The notes under the pieces are model-generated. The model saw only the letters and a list, made by a program, of their open reading frames with translations. It was not told where the DNA came from and searched no databases. Below, piece by piece: positions 1 to 9,259 of a stretch of 64,000 bases of DNA. Position 1 is the stretch's first letter, and every line of letters starts with the position of its first letter. Source of the DNA: Antarctobacter heliothermus (lineage in GTDB: Bacteria > Pseudomonadota > Alphaproteobacteria > Rhodobacterales > Rhodobacteraceae); NCBI RefSeq assembly GCF_002237555.1, contig NZ_CP022540.1:3911001-3975000 (forward strand), written 5' to 3'. The position numbers and the translations under genes were made by a program.

Positions 1-852
1 CACAAAGACATGGGTAAACCGCCGCCCAGCGCGCAGCCCGGTTTGTTTGTCCAGTGCCGCCCGCAATAACAGGTCGGTGTGCAGGTGGCCCTTCATCAGC
101 GCGCCCGCGCGCCCCTCTGTCACCAGCGCCACGGCCTTTTGCGCGGCAAGGGCGTGATCCGGCTCTGCGATGATCTCGATCCCGTCAAGGCTGCGGCCCA
201 GTTCCTCGGCGGTGCTGGCGATCTTGAAGGGACAGCCCACAAGGATGGGCGTGATCAGCGTATGTTCGCGCGCCAACAGCGCGCCGCCCAGCGAATTGGG
301 TTCCTCGGGGGCGATGACGGCGGTCACAAGTGGCGGCAAAGGCGCTGCCCGCGCCAACAGCTTTTCGAAATGACGGTGCCGCTGTACGATCAGGCCGGGC
401 AGATCGTGACTGTTATAGCTGAGCTTACGGCGCGGTGCCTCGACCTCGGCTACACCAGACAAGATCAACGCACCGTCGGCGGGGCGCGTCACCTCTGTCG
501 CCAGCGTCACGGTGCAATCCTTTTCGTTCCGGTCCGTCACGGTGACGCGGCTTTCCAGTTCATCGCCTGCGTGCGCACGATTGTGAAACACAAGACTCTG
601 CGAGCGGTACAGCGTTCCCGCCCCCGGCAGCAGGTTGCCAAGCACCGCCGAAATCAACGAACCGACAAACATCCCCGGTGCCACGGCCTCATTCACGCCG
701 TCACCGTCGCCATCGGCGTCGAAGACGTGCATCGGATTGTGGTTGCCCGACACATTGGCAAACACCAGCAGATCATCTTGCGTACACAGACGGCGCAGCG
801 TTGCGGTTTCGCCCACATGCAGTTCGTCAAAAATCCTGTTTTCAATCTTCAT
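1..852 (-). CDS. Bifunctional MaoC-like enoyl-CoA hydratase / phosphate acetyltransferase, 3' end outside window
   Basis: Read by hand on the minus strand; the ATG at 852-850 follows an AAGG about 8 bases upstream, and the frame stays open to the window edge (284 codons). Residues 1 to about 140 look like a MaoC hot-dog domain: an N-terminal MKIENRIFDEL, then GNHNPMHVF and APGMFVGSLISAVLG, the usual hydratase region. From about residue 165 it changes to a phosphate acetyl/butyryltransferase-like domain (AREHTLITPILVGCP, AAQKAVALVTEGRAGALMKG). Fusions of this kind are annotated in Rhodobacteraceae as bifunctional enoyl-CoA hydratase/phosphate acetyltransferase. The missing C-terminus would hold the rest of the Pta active site. 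The physiological substrate cannot be told from this fragment. Confidence 0.85.
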   Translation of the reverse strand, partial: MKIENRIFDELHVGETATLRRLCTQDDLLVFANVSGNHNPMHVFDADGDGDGVNEAVAPGMFVGSLISAVLGNLLPGAGTLYRSQSLVFHNRAHAGDELESRVTVTDRNEKDCTVTLATEVTRPADGALILSGVAEVEAPRRKLSYNSHDLPGLIVQRHRHFEKLLARAAPLPPLVTAVIAPEEPNSLGGALLAREHTLITPILVGCPFKIASTAEELGRSLDGIEIIAEPDHALAAQKAVALVTEGRAGALMKGHLHTDLLLRAALDKQTGLRAGRRFTHVFV

Positions 853-1126
853 CGTTCAATGCCTTTATCCTGCGTCCACCGCCGGTCACGGCGCACTCTC
901 TGGCGGGACCGCGCCTCGCCCTTTGTCCAGACAGACCTTGTCCGATGGGATGCGGGATGGGATTGACCCAAGTCAAGACCGGCGGCACGACGCTGCGGCA
1001 CCCAAGACGCCGACAACCGCCCCGGTGATTTTCCGGCAGCCGATAGCCGATCCCGAAAAGCAATCTGTTGGCTCTTGCCGATCCACCCGCTAACAAGGCG
1101 GTCCACATCACGCAGGGAGCCATGCC

Positions 1127-3442
1127 TTGACCACAGCCCAGGACCGCATTCACCGCAAAATCGCGACGGAAATCGGCGCGGCACCCGGACAGGTTTCCGC
1201 CACCGTCGACTTGCTCGACGGCGGTGCGACGGTGCCCTTTGTCGCCCGCTATCGCAAAGAGGCGACTGGCGGGCTGGACGATACGCAACTGCGCACCTTG
1301 GCAGAACGTTTGGGTTACCTGCGTGAGATGGAGGCGCGGCGCGAGACGATCCTTGCCTCGATCCGCGATCAGGGCAAATTGACCGATGCGCTGGCGCTAT
1401 CCATCGCCAAGGCCGAAACCAAGGCCACGCTGGAAGACATTTACCTGCCCTACAAACCCAAACGCCGCACCAAGGCGATGATCGCCCGCGAAAACGGGCT
1501 GGAACCGCTGCTGCGCGCCATTCTGTCCGACCGGCGAGCCGATCCAGAGGTGCTGGCAGGCGCGTATCTGTCAGAGACGGTGGTCGATACCAAGGCGGCG
1601 CTGAACGGAGCGCGTGACATTCTGGTCGAGGAACTCGCCGAAAACGCGGGTCTTCTAGGCCGGTTGCGCGGTTTCATGCGGGCCGAGGCCCGCATCACCT
1701 CCAAGGTGGTGCCCGGCAAGGAGCAAGAAGGCGCGAAATACTCGGATTATTTCGACCATGATGAGGCATGGAACAAGATTGCCGCCCACCGGGCGCTTGC
1801 GATCCTGCGCGCCGCCAAGGAAGAGATCGTAACGGTTGAGATCGCGCCAGAGCCAGAGACCGGCGTCGACCGCGCCATTGGCATGATCGCGCTAGAGATC
1901 GGCATTCCCGGCGACGCCCCCGGCGATCAATGGCTGCGCAAGGCCGCCACATGGGCGTGGAAGGTCAAGCTGAGCCTTGCCATGTACGTCGACCTGATGA
2001 GCGAGTTGCGCGCCAGCGCCTTTGAAGAGGCAATCGCCGTCTTTGCCCGCAACCTACGCGCGCTCTTGCTGGCCGCGCCTGCGGGCGCGCGGCCGACGCT
2101 GGGTTTGGATCCCGGCCTGCGGACTGGAGTCAAGGCGGCGGTGGTCGATGCCACCGGCAAGGTGCTGGAAACCGCAACGCTGTATCCACACCAGCCCCGC
2201 ATGGACGTGCGCGGCACCGAGGCCAAGATCATCGAGATGGTCAAACGCCACGGCGTCGAACTGATCGCCATCGGCAACGGCACCGCCAGCCGGGAAACCG
2301 AACGTGTGGTCGCGGATACCCTGCGCCTGTTGCCCGACGGCGCACCGCGCCCGGTCAAGGTGGTGGTGTCAGAGGCGGGCGCATCGGTCTATTCCGCCTC
2401 GGAACTGGCGGCACGAGAGTTTCCCGATCTCGACGTCTCGCTGCGTGGTGCGGTGTCCATTGCGCGGCGCTTGCAGGATCCGTTGGCCGAACTGGTCAAG
2501 ATCGAACCGAAATCCATTGGTGTCGGCCAGTATCAGCACGACGTCGACCAACGCAAACTCGGCCAGGCGCTAGAGGCGGTGGTCGAGGATGCGGTGAACG
2601 CGGTTGGCGTTGATCTCAACACCGCCTCCGCGCCGCTGCTGGCGCGGGTCTCGGGGCTGGGCACCCGTCTGGCAGAGGCAATTGTGGAACAGCGCGACGC
2701 GTTGGGTGCCTTTGCTTCGCGCAAGGCCTTGCTCAAGGTGCCCGGTTTGGGCCCAAAGGCGTTTGAGCAATCCGCCGGGTTCCTGCGCATCCGCGACGGC
2801 GAAGAGCCGCTGGATGCCTCATCGGTCCACCCGGAGGCCTATGGCGTGGCGCGGCGTATCGTAAAGGCTTGTGGGCGCGATCTGCGGGCAATTATGGGCG
2901 ATGGCACAGCCCTTCAACGCCTGCGCGCCGAGGATTTCGTCGATGACCGCTTTGGCCTGCCCACGGTGTGTGACATCCTGGTCGAGCTGGAAAAGCCCGG
3001 ACGCGATCCCCGGCCCGGGTTCAAGACTGCATCCTTTGCCGATGGCGTTGAAGAGATGAAAGACCTCAAGCCCGGCATGTTGCTGGAGGGCACGGTGACC
3101 AACGTCGCCGCCTTTGGCGCTTTCGTCGACATTGGCGTGCATCAGGATGGATTGGTCCACGTCAGCCAGTTGGCGGACCGCTTCGTCAAAGATCCGCATG
3201 AGGTGGTCAAGGCCGGCGATGTGGTCAAGGTCCGCGTGCTCGAAGTTGATCTGCCACGCAAACGCATCGCCCTGTCGATGCGCAAGCAGACCAGCGACGC
3301 GCCGCAGCCGGATTCGGCCTCCAAAAAAGCTGCACCAAAGCCTAGGCGCGGCAAACCCGAAGGATCGGGCAAGCGTTCGCAGGGCAATGAGACAGGCGCG
3401 CTTGGGGCCGCGTTGCAAGCTGCGATGAAGAAAAAGACCTGA
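1127..3442 (+). CDS. tex: Tex family S1 RNA-binding transcription accessory protein
   Basis: A 771-residue cytoplasmic nucleic-acid-binding protein of the usual Tex length. In order it shows an N-terminal helical Tex_N region (about 1-190), a YqgF/RNase H-like fold starting near residue 325 ([18 protein letters not shown]), helix-hairpin-helix motifs around 485-560 ([17 protein letters not shown]) and an S1 domain around 640-710 ([16 protein letters not shown]), then a basic tail. The start is taken as TTG at 1127 because the protein then begins [13 protein letters not shown], as Tex proteins do, with an AGGGAG ribosome site ending 8 bases before it. The ATG five bases earlier opens a two-codon frame (ATG CCT TGA) whose stop overlaps the TTG. 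Tex is linked to transcription and RNA handling; its exact job here is inferred from the family. Confidence 0.95.
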   Translation: MTTAQDRIHRKIATEIGAAPGQVSATVDLLDGGATVPFVARYRKEATGGLDDTQLRTLAERLGYLREMEARRETILASIRDQGKLTDALALSIAKAETKATLEDIYLPYKPKRRTKAMIARENGLEPLLRAILSDRRADPEVLAGAYLSETVVDTKAALNGARDILVEELAENAGLLGRLRGFMRAEARITSKVVPGKEQEGAKYSDYFDHDEAWNKIAAHRALAILRAAKEEIVTVEIAPEPETGVDRAIGMIALEIGIPGDAPGDQWLRKAATWAWKVKLSLAMYVDLMSELRASAFEEAIAVFARNLRALLLAAPAGARPTLGLDPGLRTGVKAAVVDATGKVLETATLYPHQPRMDVRGTEAKIIEMVKRHGVELIAIGNGTASRETERVVADTLRLLPDGAPRPVKVVVSEAGASVYSASELAAREFPDLDVSLRGAVSIARRLQDPLAELVKIEPKSIGVGQYQHDVDQRKLGQALEAVVEDAVNAVGVDLNTASAPLLARVSGLGTRLAEAIVEQRDALGAFASRKALLKVPGLGPKAFEQSAGFLRIRDGEEPLDASSVHPEAYGVARRIVKACGRDLRAIMGDGTALQRLRAEDFVDDRFGLPTVCDILVELEKPGRDPRPGFKTASFADGVEEMKDLKPGMLLEGTVTNVAAFGAFVDIGVHQDGLVHVSQLADRFVKDPHEVVKAGDVVKVRVLEVDLPRKRIALSMRKQTSDAPQPDSASKKAAPKPRRGKPEGSGKRSQGNETGALGAALQAAMKKKT

Positions 3443-4071
3443 AGACGTAGGCCCGAGGCTGGCATCCTGTCCGCTCACAAGGACGATGCCAGTCCTGTCA
3501 TCACGCCGAGTGGCGCGTCGCGTCATCGCCCGGGTGGTGCCGCACGACCCCTACCCCTGGCCGCCTCTAACCGCCGACGGTTGATCCGCCAGCAGCGCAA
3601 GCCGATACTGATGGCACTCCCATCTTGCCACATACCGTCGAAGAAAGAGACAGGGCAGCCCCTTGATCTGCGGCGTCGGAACGACAATCCGTTCGCGGCA
3701 CCGCCATTCATCGTTTTCAGACCGAGTTATCCCACCGGTCACAGTCCCGCCCTTTGCGACGGCTCGGACATCTGCGGTCCCATGCCAATCGACAGCCCCT
3801 TCAAGTGGCGGCGTCTTAGCACTCTCACACGCCGCAAATGGAAAAATAGCTGCATGAGAGCCCAAACCAAGTGTGAAACATGCACCCCATCATTCGCGGT
3901 GCTCGCTGAAAACGATGGCTGAAAATTCTTTGTGAAGTGGTGCACCTGAAGCGAGAAACTTCGAACTCATTGTTCCTTATACTTATGCGTTGGGAAAACT
4001 GTATCAGCGGAACAATGAACTGGGAGGACAGCCTACCGGCACGGAACTGGTAACTCGCAAATCTCCCAGAG

Positions 4072-4105
4072 CTCCGCCTGTTAACCGATCTAACAACAGG
4101 CGGAG
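4072..4105. repeat. Perfect 11-bp inverted repeat in the island
   Basis: CTCCGCCTGTT (4072-4082) is the exact reverse complement of AACAGGCGGAG (4095-4105), with a 12-base spacer. No T-run follows on either strand, so it is not an obvious terminator. It could be a protein-binding site, a relic of a mobile-element end, or an RNA hairpin. Confidence 0.6.
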
Positions 4106-4291
4106 AAGTATTCGTCGGCAAGCAGACCACGCATTGAACAACCTCAGGAAAAGTGGCGGCGGGGAGCGGAAGTTCGCTGCGTCTTGGACGAACGGCAGCA
4201 GTGCGCAGGAAGTGGGCCTTGCCGGGTTGCAGCCGAACACTATGAGCGAGAAAAATTGCAGCCCATTGAGGATAGATAAAATTATTCCCCT

Positions 4292-4327
4292 CCCATCATC
4301 GACCCAATGGTGTTGGCCGATGATGGG
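4292..4327 (-). terminator. Terminator-like hairpin after the helicase-nuclease gene
   Basis: CCCATCATCG (4292-4301) pairs perfectly with CGATGATGGG (4318-4327); outer bases extend the stem. On the minus strand, the direction of the helicase gene, the hairpin lies 22 bases past the stop codon and is followed by AGGGGAATAATTTTATC, a weakly T-rich tail. A factor-independent terminator is likely but not textbook. Confidence 0.45.
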
Positions 4328-4349
4328 CGAGGTATTGTGTATCTGATAT

Positions 4350-6827
4350 CTACTTTCCCTTGACTGTGAAGTTCCTAACGAACGCTTCGGCAGTCAGGCC
4401 AAAATCGCGGAGTTGTCTGGCTACTATCTTTTCGTCTGCGTAGCCATTTTCATCTCCTATAGCTCGGGCATATCCCCGCAATGACTCTATAAGTTTATCC
4501 AATTTTTCAACAGTTATAATGCGAGTATCCGGGTGAAGGGTTGCTGCGTTTTCCGGCTTGATCTTCGGATGCACCATTATCGGTGTGGCAGAGCACGATT
4601 TGTCATACTGCTTTCCAAACCAAGCCATCGACCCAGTCAATTGATTGCAATCATGCTTATTAATTGTTTTGGCGCAGGTTGCACCACTTTTGCACTCTAT
4701 GACTAAGTATTCCAACCCCCCCAAAGACCAAAGATTATCGGGACCCTTGCCGTAGTCGTCCTCAGGCATTTGGGATCCAAAGCCGAGAAACGCACCCAAG
4801 TCACGCATGGCGCGTTCGAAACGCTTGCTATTCGCCTCACCCCAGGCAAGCGCCTCAACAAGGGCGTTCACCCAGAGGATGAGTTCGTTTTTTTCCAGAT
4901 GACGCTCCATTGCCTTAACGGCAGCCGCAGCTTGACTGCCTTTAGGCATTTGCAGCTTGCTATAGGTAATACCTTGAATGGGGCGAATGAGTGCGCGGTT
5001 CATTTCAACCGCCGACAGTTGGATCTCCTGCGCTTGGCTCGGATCGATGTGGTGAACATATTCCGCAAGCTGCTGCTTCAGATATCCTTTGGCACGGCGT
5101 TCGGTCACGCTCGACACTGCGTTTTGAGCCAGTTCCTTTGCTTTATCGAAGCGTTTCAGCCTGGCAGCGTCGAATGCTTGCCTAAGAAAGATTGTGGATG
5201 GCTCTACATGTCCGGGTTCGGCTTCGTCCGCATTAACAATTGCATCTTTGCTAGTATCGACCCAGTCTTCATCTTCCGAAAGGCACAGATCAATTACCGC
5301 CTCAAGATCATCCAATGGTTTCCCTCGGATCTGCTCGGTTATCTCCTTGCCTAATGCTAGCTGAGCTCGGGTCGCAGGAGAGAACAGGCTCCACGCCGCG
5401 GGATTGTGAATTCTCTGTGTTAGGCGCGATCCGATTAAAAGCACCACGCAGTGATCTTCGCTTGATCGTACGCCTCGTCCCATGCCCTGCTCAATCCGCT
5501 GGATTTGCCGAACCAGTTGTCGACGGGTCTCGTTGAGTGCCAGTTGCTCTGTTCTCGCCAACAACCCTTCAACCTCCGGGAGGCCGTCGATGATAAGAAT
5601 TTCGCAAGCCTCGGCGGGAAGATCGACGCCATCGTATTTATTGATGAACACAGTGATGCCGACGTGCCCCTGTCGAAGGCGCTCTGTTCCAGCCTCAATA
5701 GAGTCTTTGTCCAGCGTCTGGCTTGCTACGTCATCCCAGTATTTTGCGCGTGCCCTTGAAGGAACAATCACGCAGACGTTGACGTCTTTGGATCGGCGAA
5801 GCGCTAGGTCCTTGATTTCATCTACCGTAATATCCGGATTAATTTCTTGCGGCGCTAAAATCATCCTGTCGCCGATATCACCACCACTTTTGGGACGAAT
5901 GGGGTACAGAACTTCGTCTGGATCTGCTTGGAAATGAGACACCAGAATACCGTCATCCGCCAATGTTGCCGTCATATAAATATGACGGGTAGCGTCAGTG
6001 AAAGCTGGGATGTTATCGATCGGGAGATAGCGTGGCGCGATCTCTAGGTGACCACCACCAAACGCCACTTGACATAGCGGCAGGACATCACGGATCAGTG
6101 GCCATGGCCATTGAAGGATCTCGTCCTTTCGGTGCGGGTGAAGAATGGCTGTCGCCTGCTTTATTTTGTTCTCCCATGCCCAGAATGGAACAGACATCAC
6201 CGCAGTGGGATCATCCGCCTGTACATCGAGAAATAGCTGCTCGGATTGCTGCTCCAAATCGTCTGCGAACAGTTCCAACAAAGGTCCATATGCCGGATGG
6301 TCACCACTTAGTTTGATCTTGAATTGGTCCGCAACCGTAGCGAGGCAAGCGTGCGCATCGTCGATGACGATCGAACCGATTCGGATTTGAGTGTTGCCTT
6401 GGCCAACGCCAAACTTTGACTTCCCGTTGAACAACTTCCAGACATTGATGACAAGAATAGATTCACCAGATAGAAAAGTTGCACTTTCAACATCTTCCGT
6501 CACCGCGATGCCGAGGTCGCCTGCTTCAGCCACAACTTGAGTAATGAGGAAGTTGTCTGGTACAACATAGACGGCTGGACCTTTGCTTTCATTCAGGCAG
6601 CTTTGCAGGCAAAGAAGACCAACGATGGTTTTTCCGGAGCCCGTATTCATTTTCAAGGTTACATTTTCTTGGGTTCGTACAGCATACCAAGCGTCCAAGA
6701 CGTCGCCCTGCTCATCAGAAGGCCGCTTGAAACGCGGATTACGCTTCAATGTTGTGAATATCTTGCGAGGATCAGTCTGCTTTTTCGACGAGTTTCCCGC
6801 TTTTAATTTCTTAAGATCTAGTACCAC
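4350..6827 (-). CDS. SF2 DEAD/DEAH-type helicase fused to a PD-(D/E)XK nuclease domain, possible defence protein
   Basis: An 825-residue protein. The N-terminus carries a Walker A motif MNTGSGKT (60-67) and a motif II DDAH (156-159), and the second RecA domain ends in an arginine-rich motif VI (QGMGRGVR), so it is an SF2 ATPase. A helical middle region follows (about 560-680). Near the C-terminus, PD at 696-697 and ECK at 711-713 after a hydrophobic strand (LEYLVIECKSG) match the PD-(D/E)XK nuclease signature. The start is GTG at 6827 with AGGGGC just upstream. Codon use is more AT-rich than in the flanking core genes. It sits on an island with recombinases, next to a small gene in the same direction. 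Helicase-nuclease fusions are common in restriction and anti-phage systems; that role is inferred. I cannot assign it to a named system. Confidence 0.8.
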   Translation of the reverse strand: MVLDLKKLKAGNSSKKQTDPRKIFTTLKRNPRFKRPSDEQGDVLDAWYAVRTQENVTLKMNTGSGKTIVGLLCLQSCLNESKGPAVYVVPDNFLITQVVAEAGDLGIAVTEDVESATFLSGESILVINVWKLFNGKSKFGVGQGNTQIRIGSIVIDDAHACLATVADQFKIKLSGDHPAYGPLLELFADDLEQQSEQLFLDVQADDPTAVMSVPFWAWENKIKQATAILHPHRKDEILQWPWPLIRDVLPLCQVAFGGGHLEIAPRYLPIDNIPAFTDATRHIYMTATLADDGILVSHFQADPDEVLYPIRPKSGGDIGDRMILAPQEINPDITVDEIKDLALRRSKDVNVCVIVPSRARAKYWDDVASQTLDKDSIEAGTERLRQGHVGITVFINKYDGVDLPAEACEILIIDGLPEVEGLLARTEQLALNETRRQLVRQIQRIEQGMGRGVRSSEDHCVVLLIGSRLTQRIHNPAAWSLFSPATRAQLALGKEITEQIRGKPLDDLEAVIDLCLSEDEDWVDTSKDAIVNADEAEPGHVEPSTIFLRQAFDAARLKRFDKAKELAQNAVSSVTERRAKGYLKQQLAEYVHHIDPSQAQEIQLSAVEMNRALIRPIQGITYSKLQMPKGSQAAAAVKAMERHLEKNELILWVNALVEALAWGEANSKRFERAMRDLGAFLGFGSQMPEDDYGKGPDNLWSLGGLEYLVIECKSGATCAKTINKHDCNQLTGSMAWFGKQYDKSCSATPIMVHPKIKPENAATLHPDTRIITVEKLDKLIESLRGYARAIGDENGYADEKIVARQLRDFGLTAEAFVRNFTVKGK

Positions 6828-6845
6828 TGACTGCCCCTGTGCAGA

Positions 6846-7154
6846 TTAACCAGAGGTAGAGTAGCTGACGAAGTCGCTCATGGCCATGGGAAGAGACCTC
6901 GGATCAGGCATATCTTGGCTGAACAGATCACGGTGCTTTCTGCCCGCCGACGGACCGGGCAGGCATTCGCACCAGTCGAATCTAACACTTGCTCCAACTT
7001 CCTCCAACTTCCGTGCTGCCTTGCTGATCAGACCTAATTCTGCCCTGGGCAGCCCCGCCACTTTAAAAGCGAGTGTATTGTAGGGCTGACACCGGCCATC
7101 CAGCGCGCGGGAAACGAACGGCCGCTCTGGGCCGCGAGCGTTCATGCCTTCCAT
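6846..7154 (-). CDS. Small protein of unknown function upstream of the helicase-nuclease gene
   Basis: A 102-residue frame in the same direction as the helicase gene, its stop 18 bases before the helicase GTG, so the two could be co-transcribed. It reads like real protein in the middle (AFKVAGLPRAELGLISKAARKLEEVG, split here as a central amphipathic helix of about 25 residues) with two nearby cysteines (WCECLPG). No family is recognised. The start is uncertain: ATG at 7154 or 7145, or a TTG at 7214; none has a good ribosome site. An overlapping minus frame upstream (7063-7323) may mean that the gene was longer and is frameshifted. Confidence 0.4.
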   Translation of the reverse strand: MEGMNARGPERPFVSRALDGRCQPYNTLAFKVAGLPRAELGLISKAARKLEEVGASVRFDWCECLPGPSAGRKHRDLFSQDMPDPRSLPMAMSDFVSYSTSG

Positions 7155-7620
7155 GCTGTAAATTGGGCTTGTCACCGATTGCCGCTCTCTTGGACACCTT
7201 GATGGGCACAACAACCGGGTATCCCTGACGAAGTGTTGGCATCACATTTACGGTCGGTTGAAGGGTTGTCGGATTAGAATGTGAAGGCGCATTAGCGGAC
7301 CTGCCCGTCACTCTAGTCGCCAACTTGAACCGCGAATCGGTTCGAACCTTGTTCGAACCAAATACACGTCAATCGCCCACTCCAATTTTAGAGTGTCAGG
7401 TAATTGTAGCAAGCCCCCTACGCTTGGGTGCACGACCGTTTCCCAGTCTACTATCCTTGAATTTTGGGCACTTACCCCCTCGTTGCGCGCCACATCCACC
7501 TTGCAATTGTTAAAAAAAATGGCAGTAAAATCAATTAGCTGACGACCTTTTCCGTTTCAGACAGCATTCGAGTAGAAGCCAACATCCTAGCGGCTTCAAT
7601 ACTGAGAGAAGGATCAAACC
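7155..7620. other. Intergenic stretch of the island with tandem TTCGAA palindromes
   Basis: No gene is convincing here. GGTTCGAACC (7339-7348) and GTTCGAACC (7351-7359) lie 12 bases apart and each centres on the palindrome TTCGAA, as a pair of operator half-sites might. From about 7505 the sequence becomes AT-rich (a run of eight A at 7513-7520), which would suit a promoter for the small gene starting at 7621. Confidence 0.4.
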
Positions 7621-7760
7621 ATGCAAACTGAAAGCCCAAAGTCCCCGCAGGCAGACACGCCCGAGTCAGTACTGGAACAGCCCTCGCAGTCTGAAATCAG
7701 CGACAAAAAAAAATCGCAAAACGAAACCGAGAGTGATGCTGCCATCCGGCGCATCATGGA

Positions 7761-7768
7761 GGCTTTTG
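7761..7768. repeat. Left target-site duplication of the IS256-family element
   Basis: GGCTTTTG at 7761-7768 is repeated exactly at 9145-9152, directly outside the terminal inverted repeats. Eight-base duplications are typical of the IS256 family. The perfect copy points to a fairly recent insertion. Confidence 0.92.
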
Positions 7769-9144
7769 GAGATATGCGCGAAAGTTGGTGATGCCCTGAG
7801 GGGCGACATATCATGGCGGTGTCGAAGCGCCGTCAATTCTCAACCGAGAAAGGGATATGCCACATGCAAGAGAATACCATCACCCAGCTATCTGATCCAT
7901 CCGGGATTTCGCCGGACCCGCTGACCGACCTCATCCGGGACGGCGCGCGCAAGCTGATCGAGCAGGCGATTGAGGCGGAACTGTCCACGCTGCTTGGCGC
8001 CTTTGCCGATCACAAGCTTGAGGATGGTCGCGCAAGACTGGTTCGTCATGGGCACCTGCCCGAGCGTGAGATTTTGACCGGTGTCGGGCCTGTTGCCGTG
8101 ACGGTGCCGCGTGTGCGGGACCGCAAGCCGGGCACGGACAAGATCGCGTTCACGCCCAGCATCCTGCCGCGGTATCTGCGCAAGGCAAAGTCGGTCGAAG
8201 AGCTGCTGCCCTGGCTTTACCTGAAGGGCGTGTCCACCGGCGATTTCAGTGAGGCGCTTGCCGCCCTGCTGGGGCCACACGCCAAGGGCCTCTCGGCCAC
8301 TACGATCACGCGGCTGAAAGCGGACTGGTGGTCCGAGTACGAGGCCTGGGAAAAGCGTGACCTCGGCACCCGGCGGTTTCTCTACATCTGGGCCGACGGC
8401 GTCTATTTCAAGCCGCGAAGGGCCGAGGAAAAACAATGCGTTTTGGTGATCGTGGGTGCGGATGAATACGGCCGCAAGGAGCTGCTGGCCATGACCGACG
8501 GCTTCCGCGAAAGCACTCAGAGTTGGCGCGAGGTTCTGCTCGATCTCAAACGCCGCGGACTGAAGCAGGATCCCAAGCTCGCCATAGGCGACGGCGCCCT
8601 GGGGTTCTGGGCGGCACTGCGCGAGGTCTTCCCCTCGACACAGGAGCAGCGGTGCTGGCTCCACAAAACCATGAACGTGCTCAACGCGCTGCCGAAATCG
8701 GTGCAAGCCAAGGCCAAGGCGCACCTGCACGACATCTGGCAGGCCGAAACCCGAGCCGCGGCGTCGGCCGCCTTCGACTTCTTCGTCGATGCCTACGGCG
8801 TGAAATGGGACAAGGCAGTCGCCAAGTTGGTCAAGGATCGGGATGCACTACTGACCTTCTACGACTACCCGGCCGAACACTGGAAACACATCCGGACGTC
8901 AAATCCGATCGAGAGCACGTTCGCCACCGTCAGACACAGGACGAAACGCACCAAGGGCTGCCTCAGCCGCAAGACTGGGCTCGCCATGGCTTTCCGGCTG
9001 ATGATGTCTGCTCAGACGAAATGGCGAAAACTCGACGGGCGGAATCGCCTCCCGGAGGTCATCAGCGGGGTTGAGTTCCGCGACGGCGTCCGCCAACTTC
9101 AAAACGCCGCCTGATCACGCGTCACCAACTTCTGCGCATATCTC
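7769..9144 (+). mobile_element. IS256-family insertion sequence, 1376 bp, complete
   Basis: The ends are inverted repeats of about 26 bases: 7769-7794 and the reverse complement of 9119-9144 agree at 23 of 26 positions and both begin GAGATATGCGC. They are flanked by an exact 8-bp duplication (7761-7768 and 9145-9152). Inside is one transposase gene with all DDE residues. The element appears intact and interrupts the 7621-9259 gene. Confidence 0.95.
7864..9114 (+). CDS. IS256-family (Mutator-type) transposase
   Basis: A 416-residue DDE transposase. The first Asp is in YIWADGVYFKPR, the second in AIGDGALGFWAAL, followed by the family's zinc-like RCWLHK motif, and the Glu is in NPIESTFATVRHRTKRTKG. 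It moves the element by cut or copy at 8-bp staggered sites. I prefer the ATG at 7864 because GAGAAAGGGA lies about 8 bases upstream and the protein then begins MQENTITQL; an in-frame ATG at 7813 would add 17 residues. No frameshift or stop is visible, so the element may be active. Confidence 0.95.
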   Translation: MQENTITQLSDPSGISPDPLTDLIRDGARKLIEQAIEAELSTLLGAFADHKLEDGRARLVRHGHLPEREILTGVGPVAVTVPRVRDRKPGTDKIAFTPSILPRYLRKAKSVEELLPWLYLKGVSTGDFSEALAALLGPHAKGLSATTITRLKADWWSEYEAWEKRDLGTRRFLYIWADGVYFKPRRAEEKQCVLVIVGADEYGRKELLAMTDGFRESTQSWREVLLDLKRRGLKQDPKLAIGDGALGFWAALREVFPSTQEQRCWLHKTMNVLNALPKSVQAKAKAHLHDIWQAETRAAASAAFDFFVDAYGVKWDKAVAKLVKDRDALLTFYDYPAEHWKHIRTSNPIESTFATVRHRTKRTKGCLSRKTGLAMAFRLMMSAQTKWRKLDGRNRLPEVISGVEFRDGVRQLQNAA

Positions 9145-9152
9145 GGCTTTTG
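9145..9152. repeat. Right target-site duplication of the IS256-family element
   Basis: GGCTTTTG, identical to 7761-7768. It directly follows the right inverted repeat, which ends at 9144. Confidence 0.92.
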
Positions 9153-9259
9153 TCGAAGTCGGTTTTGGAGCCTCGGCGGTCCAGCACACTCGGATCGCGG
9201 CCAACAAGAACCGCAGCCTCGCAACGCTCGCAGCAGGGTTTTGCCGTGATGCAGCGTAG

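Larger units (their letters stand above)
3443..4349. other. Gene-poor left part of the accessory island
   Basis: About 900 bases with no convincing gene. A stem (CTGGCATC/GATGCCAG, 3459-3492) lies just after tex but has no T-run. Short open frames on both strands (for example 3581-3922 plus and 3551-3865 minus) overlap each other and show no recognisable domain. Base composition falls towards the helicase gene. A perfect 11-bp inverted repeat lies at 4072-4105 and a terminator-like hairpin at 4292-4327. The left edge of the island should be somewhere in this stretch. Confidence 0.5.
7621..9259 (+). pseudogene. Small unknown gene interrupted by the IS256-family element
   Basis: Before the insertion, 7621-7768 joined to 9153-9259 gives one open frame of 84 codons. 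It starts at an ATG with GAGAAGGA 7 bases upstream and ends at TAG 9257-9259. The N-terminal half is hydrophilic and rich in Ser, Glu, Gln and Lys (SEISDKKKSQNETESD); the C-terminal half is more hydrophobic and basic. The element now splits it after codon 49, and reading into the left end of the element gives a 56-residue chimera ending at 7791. No family is recognised, and it could also be a chance frame, though the ribosome site and AT-rich upstream region favour a gene. Confidence 0.5.

Noticed and set aside
79..966. Long plus-strand open frame at the left edge
   Set aside because: It is antisense to the MaoC/Pta gene, whose protein is clearly recognisable; the plus frame is rich in Arg/His/Gln with no domain.
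3533..3545. Possible left attachment site (GTGGTGC shared with the tRNA-Leu 3' end)
   Set aside because: Only seven bases match and the flanks differ; that is too little to call an att site.
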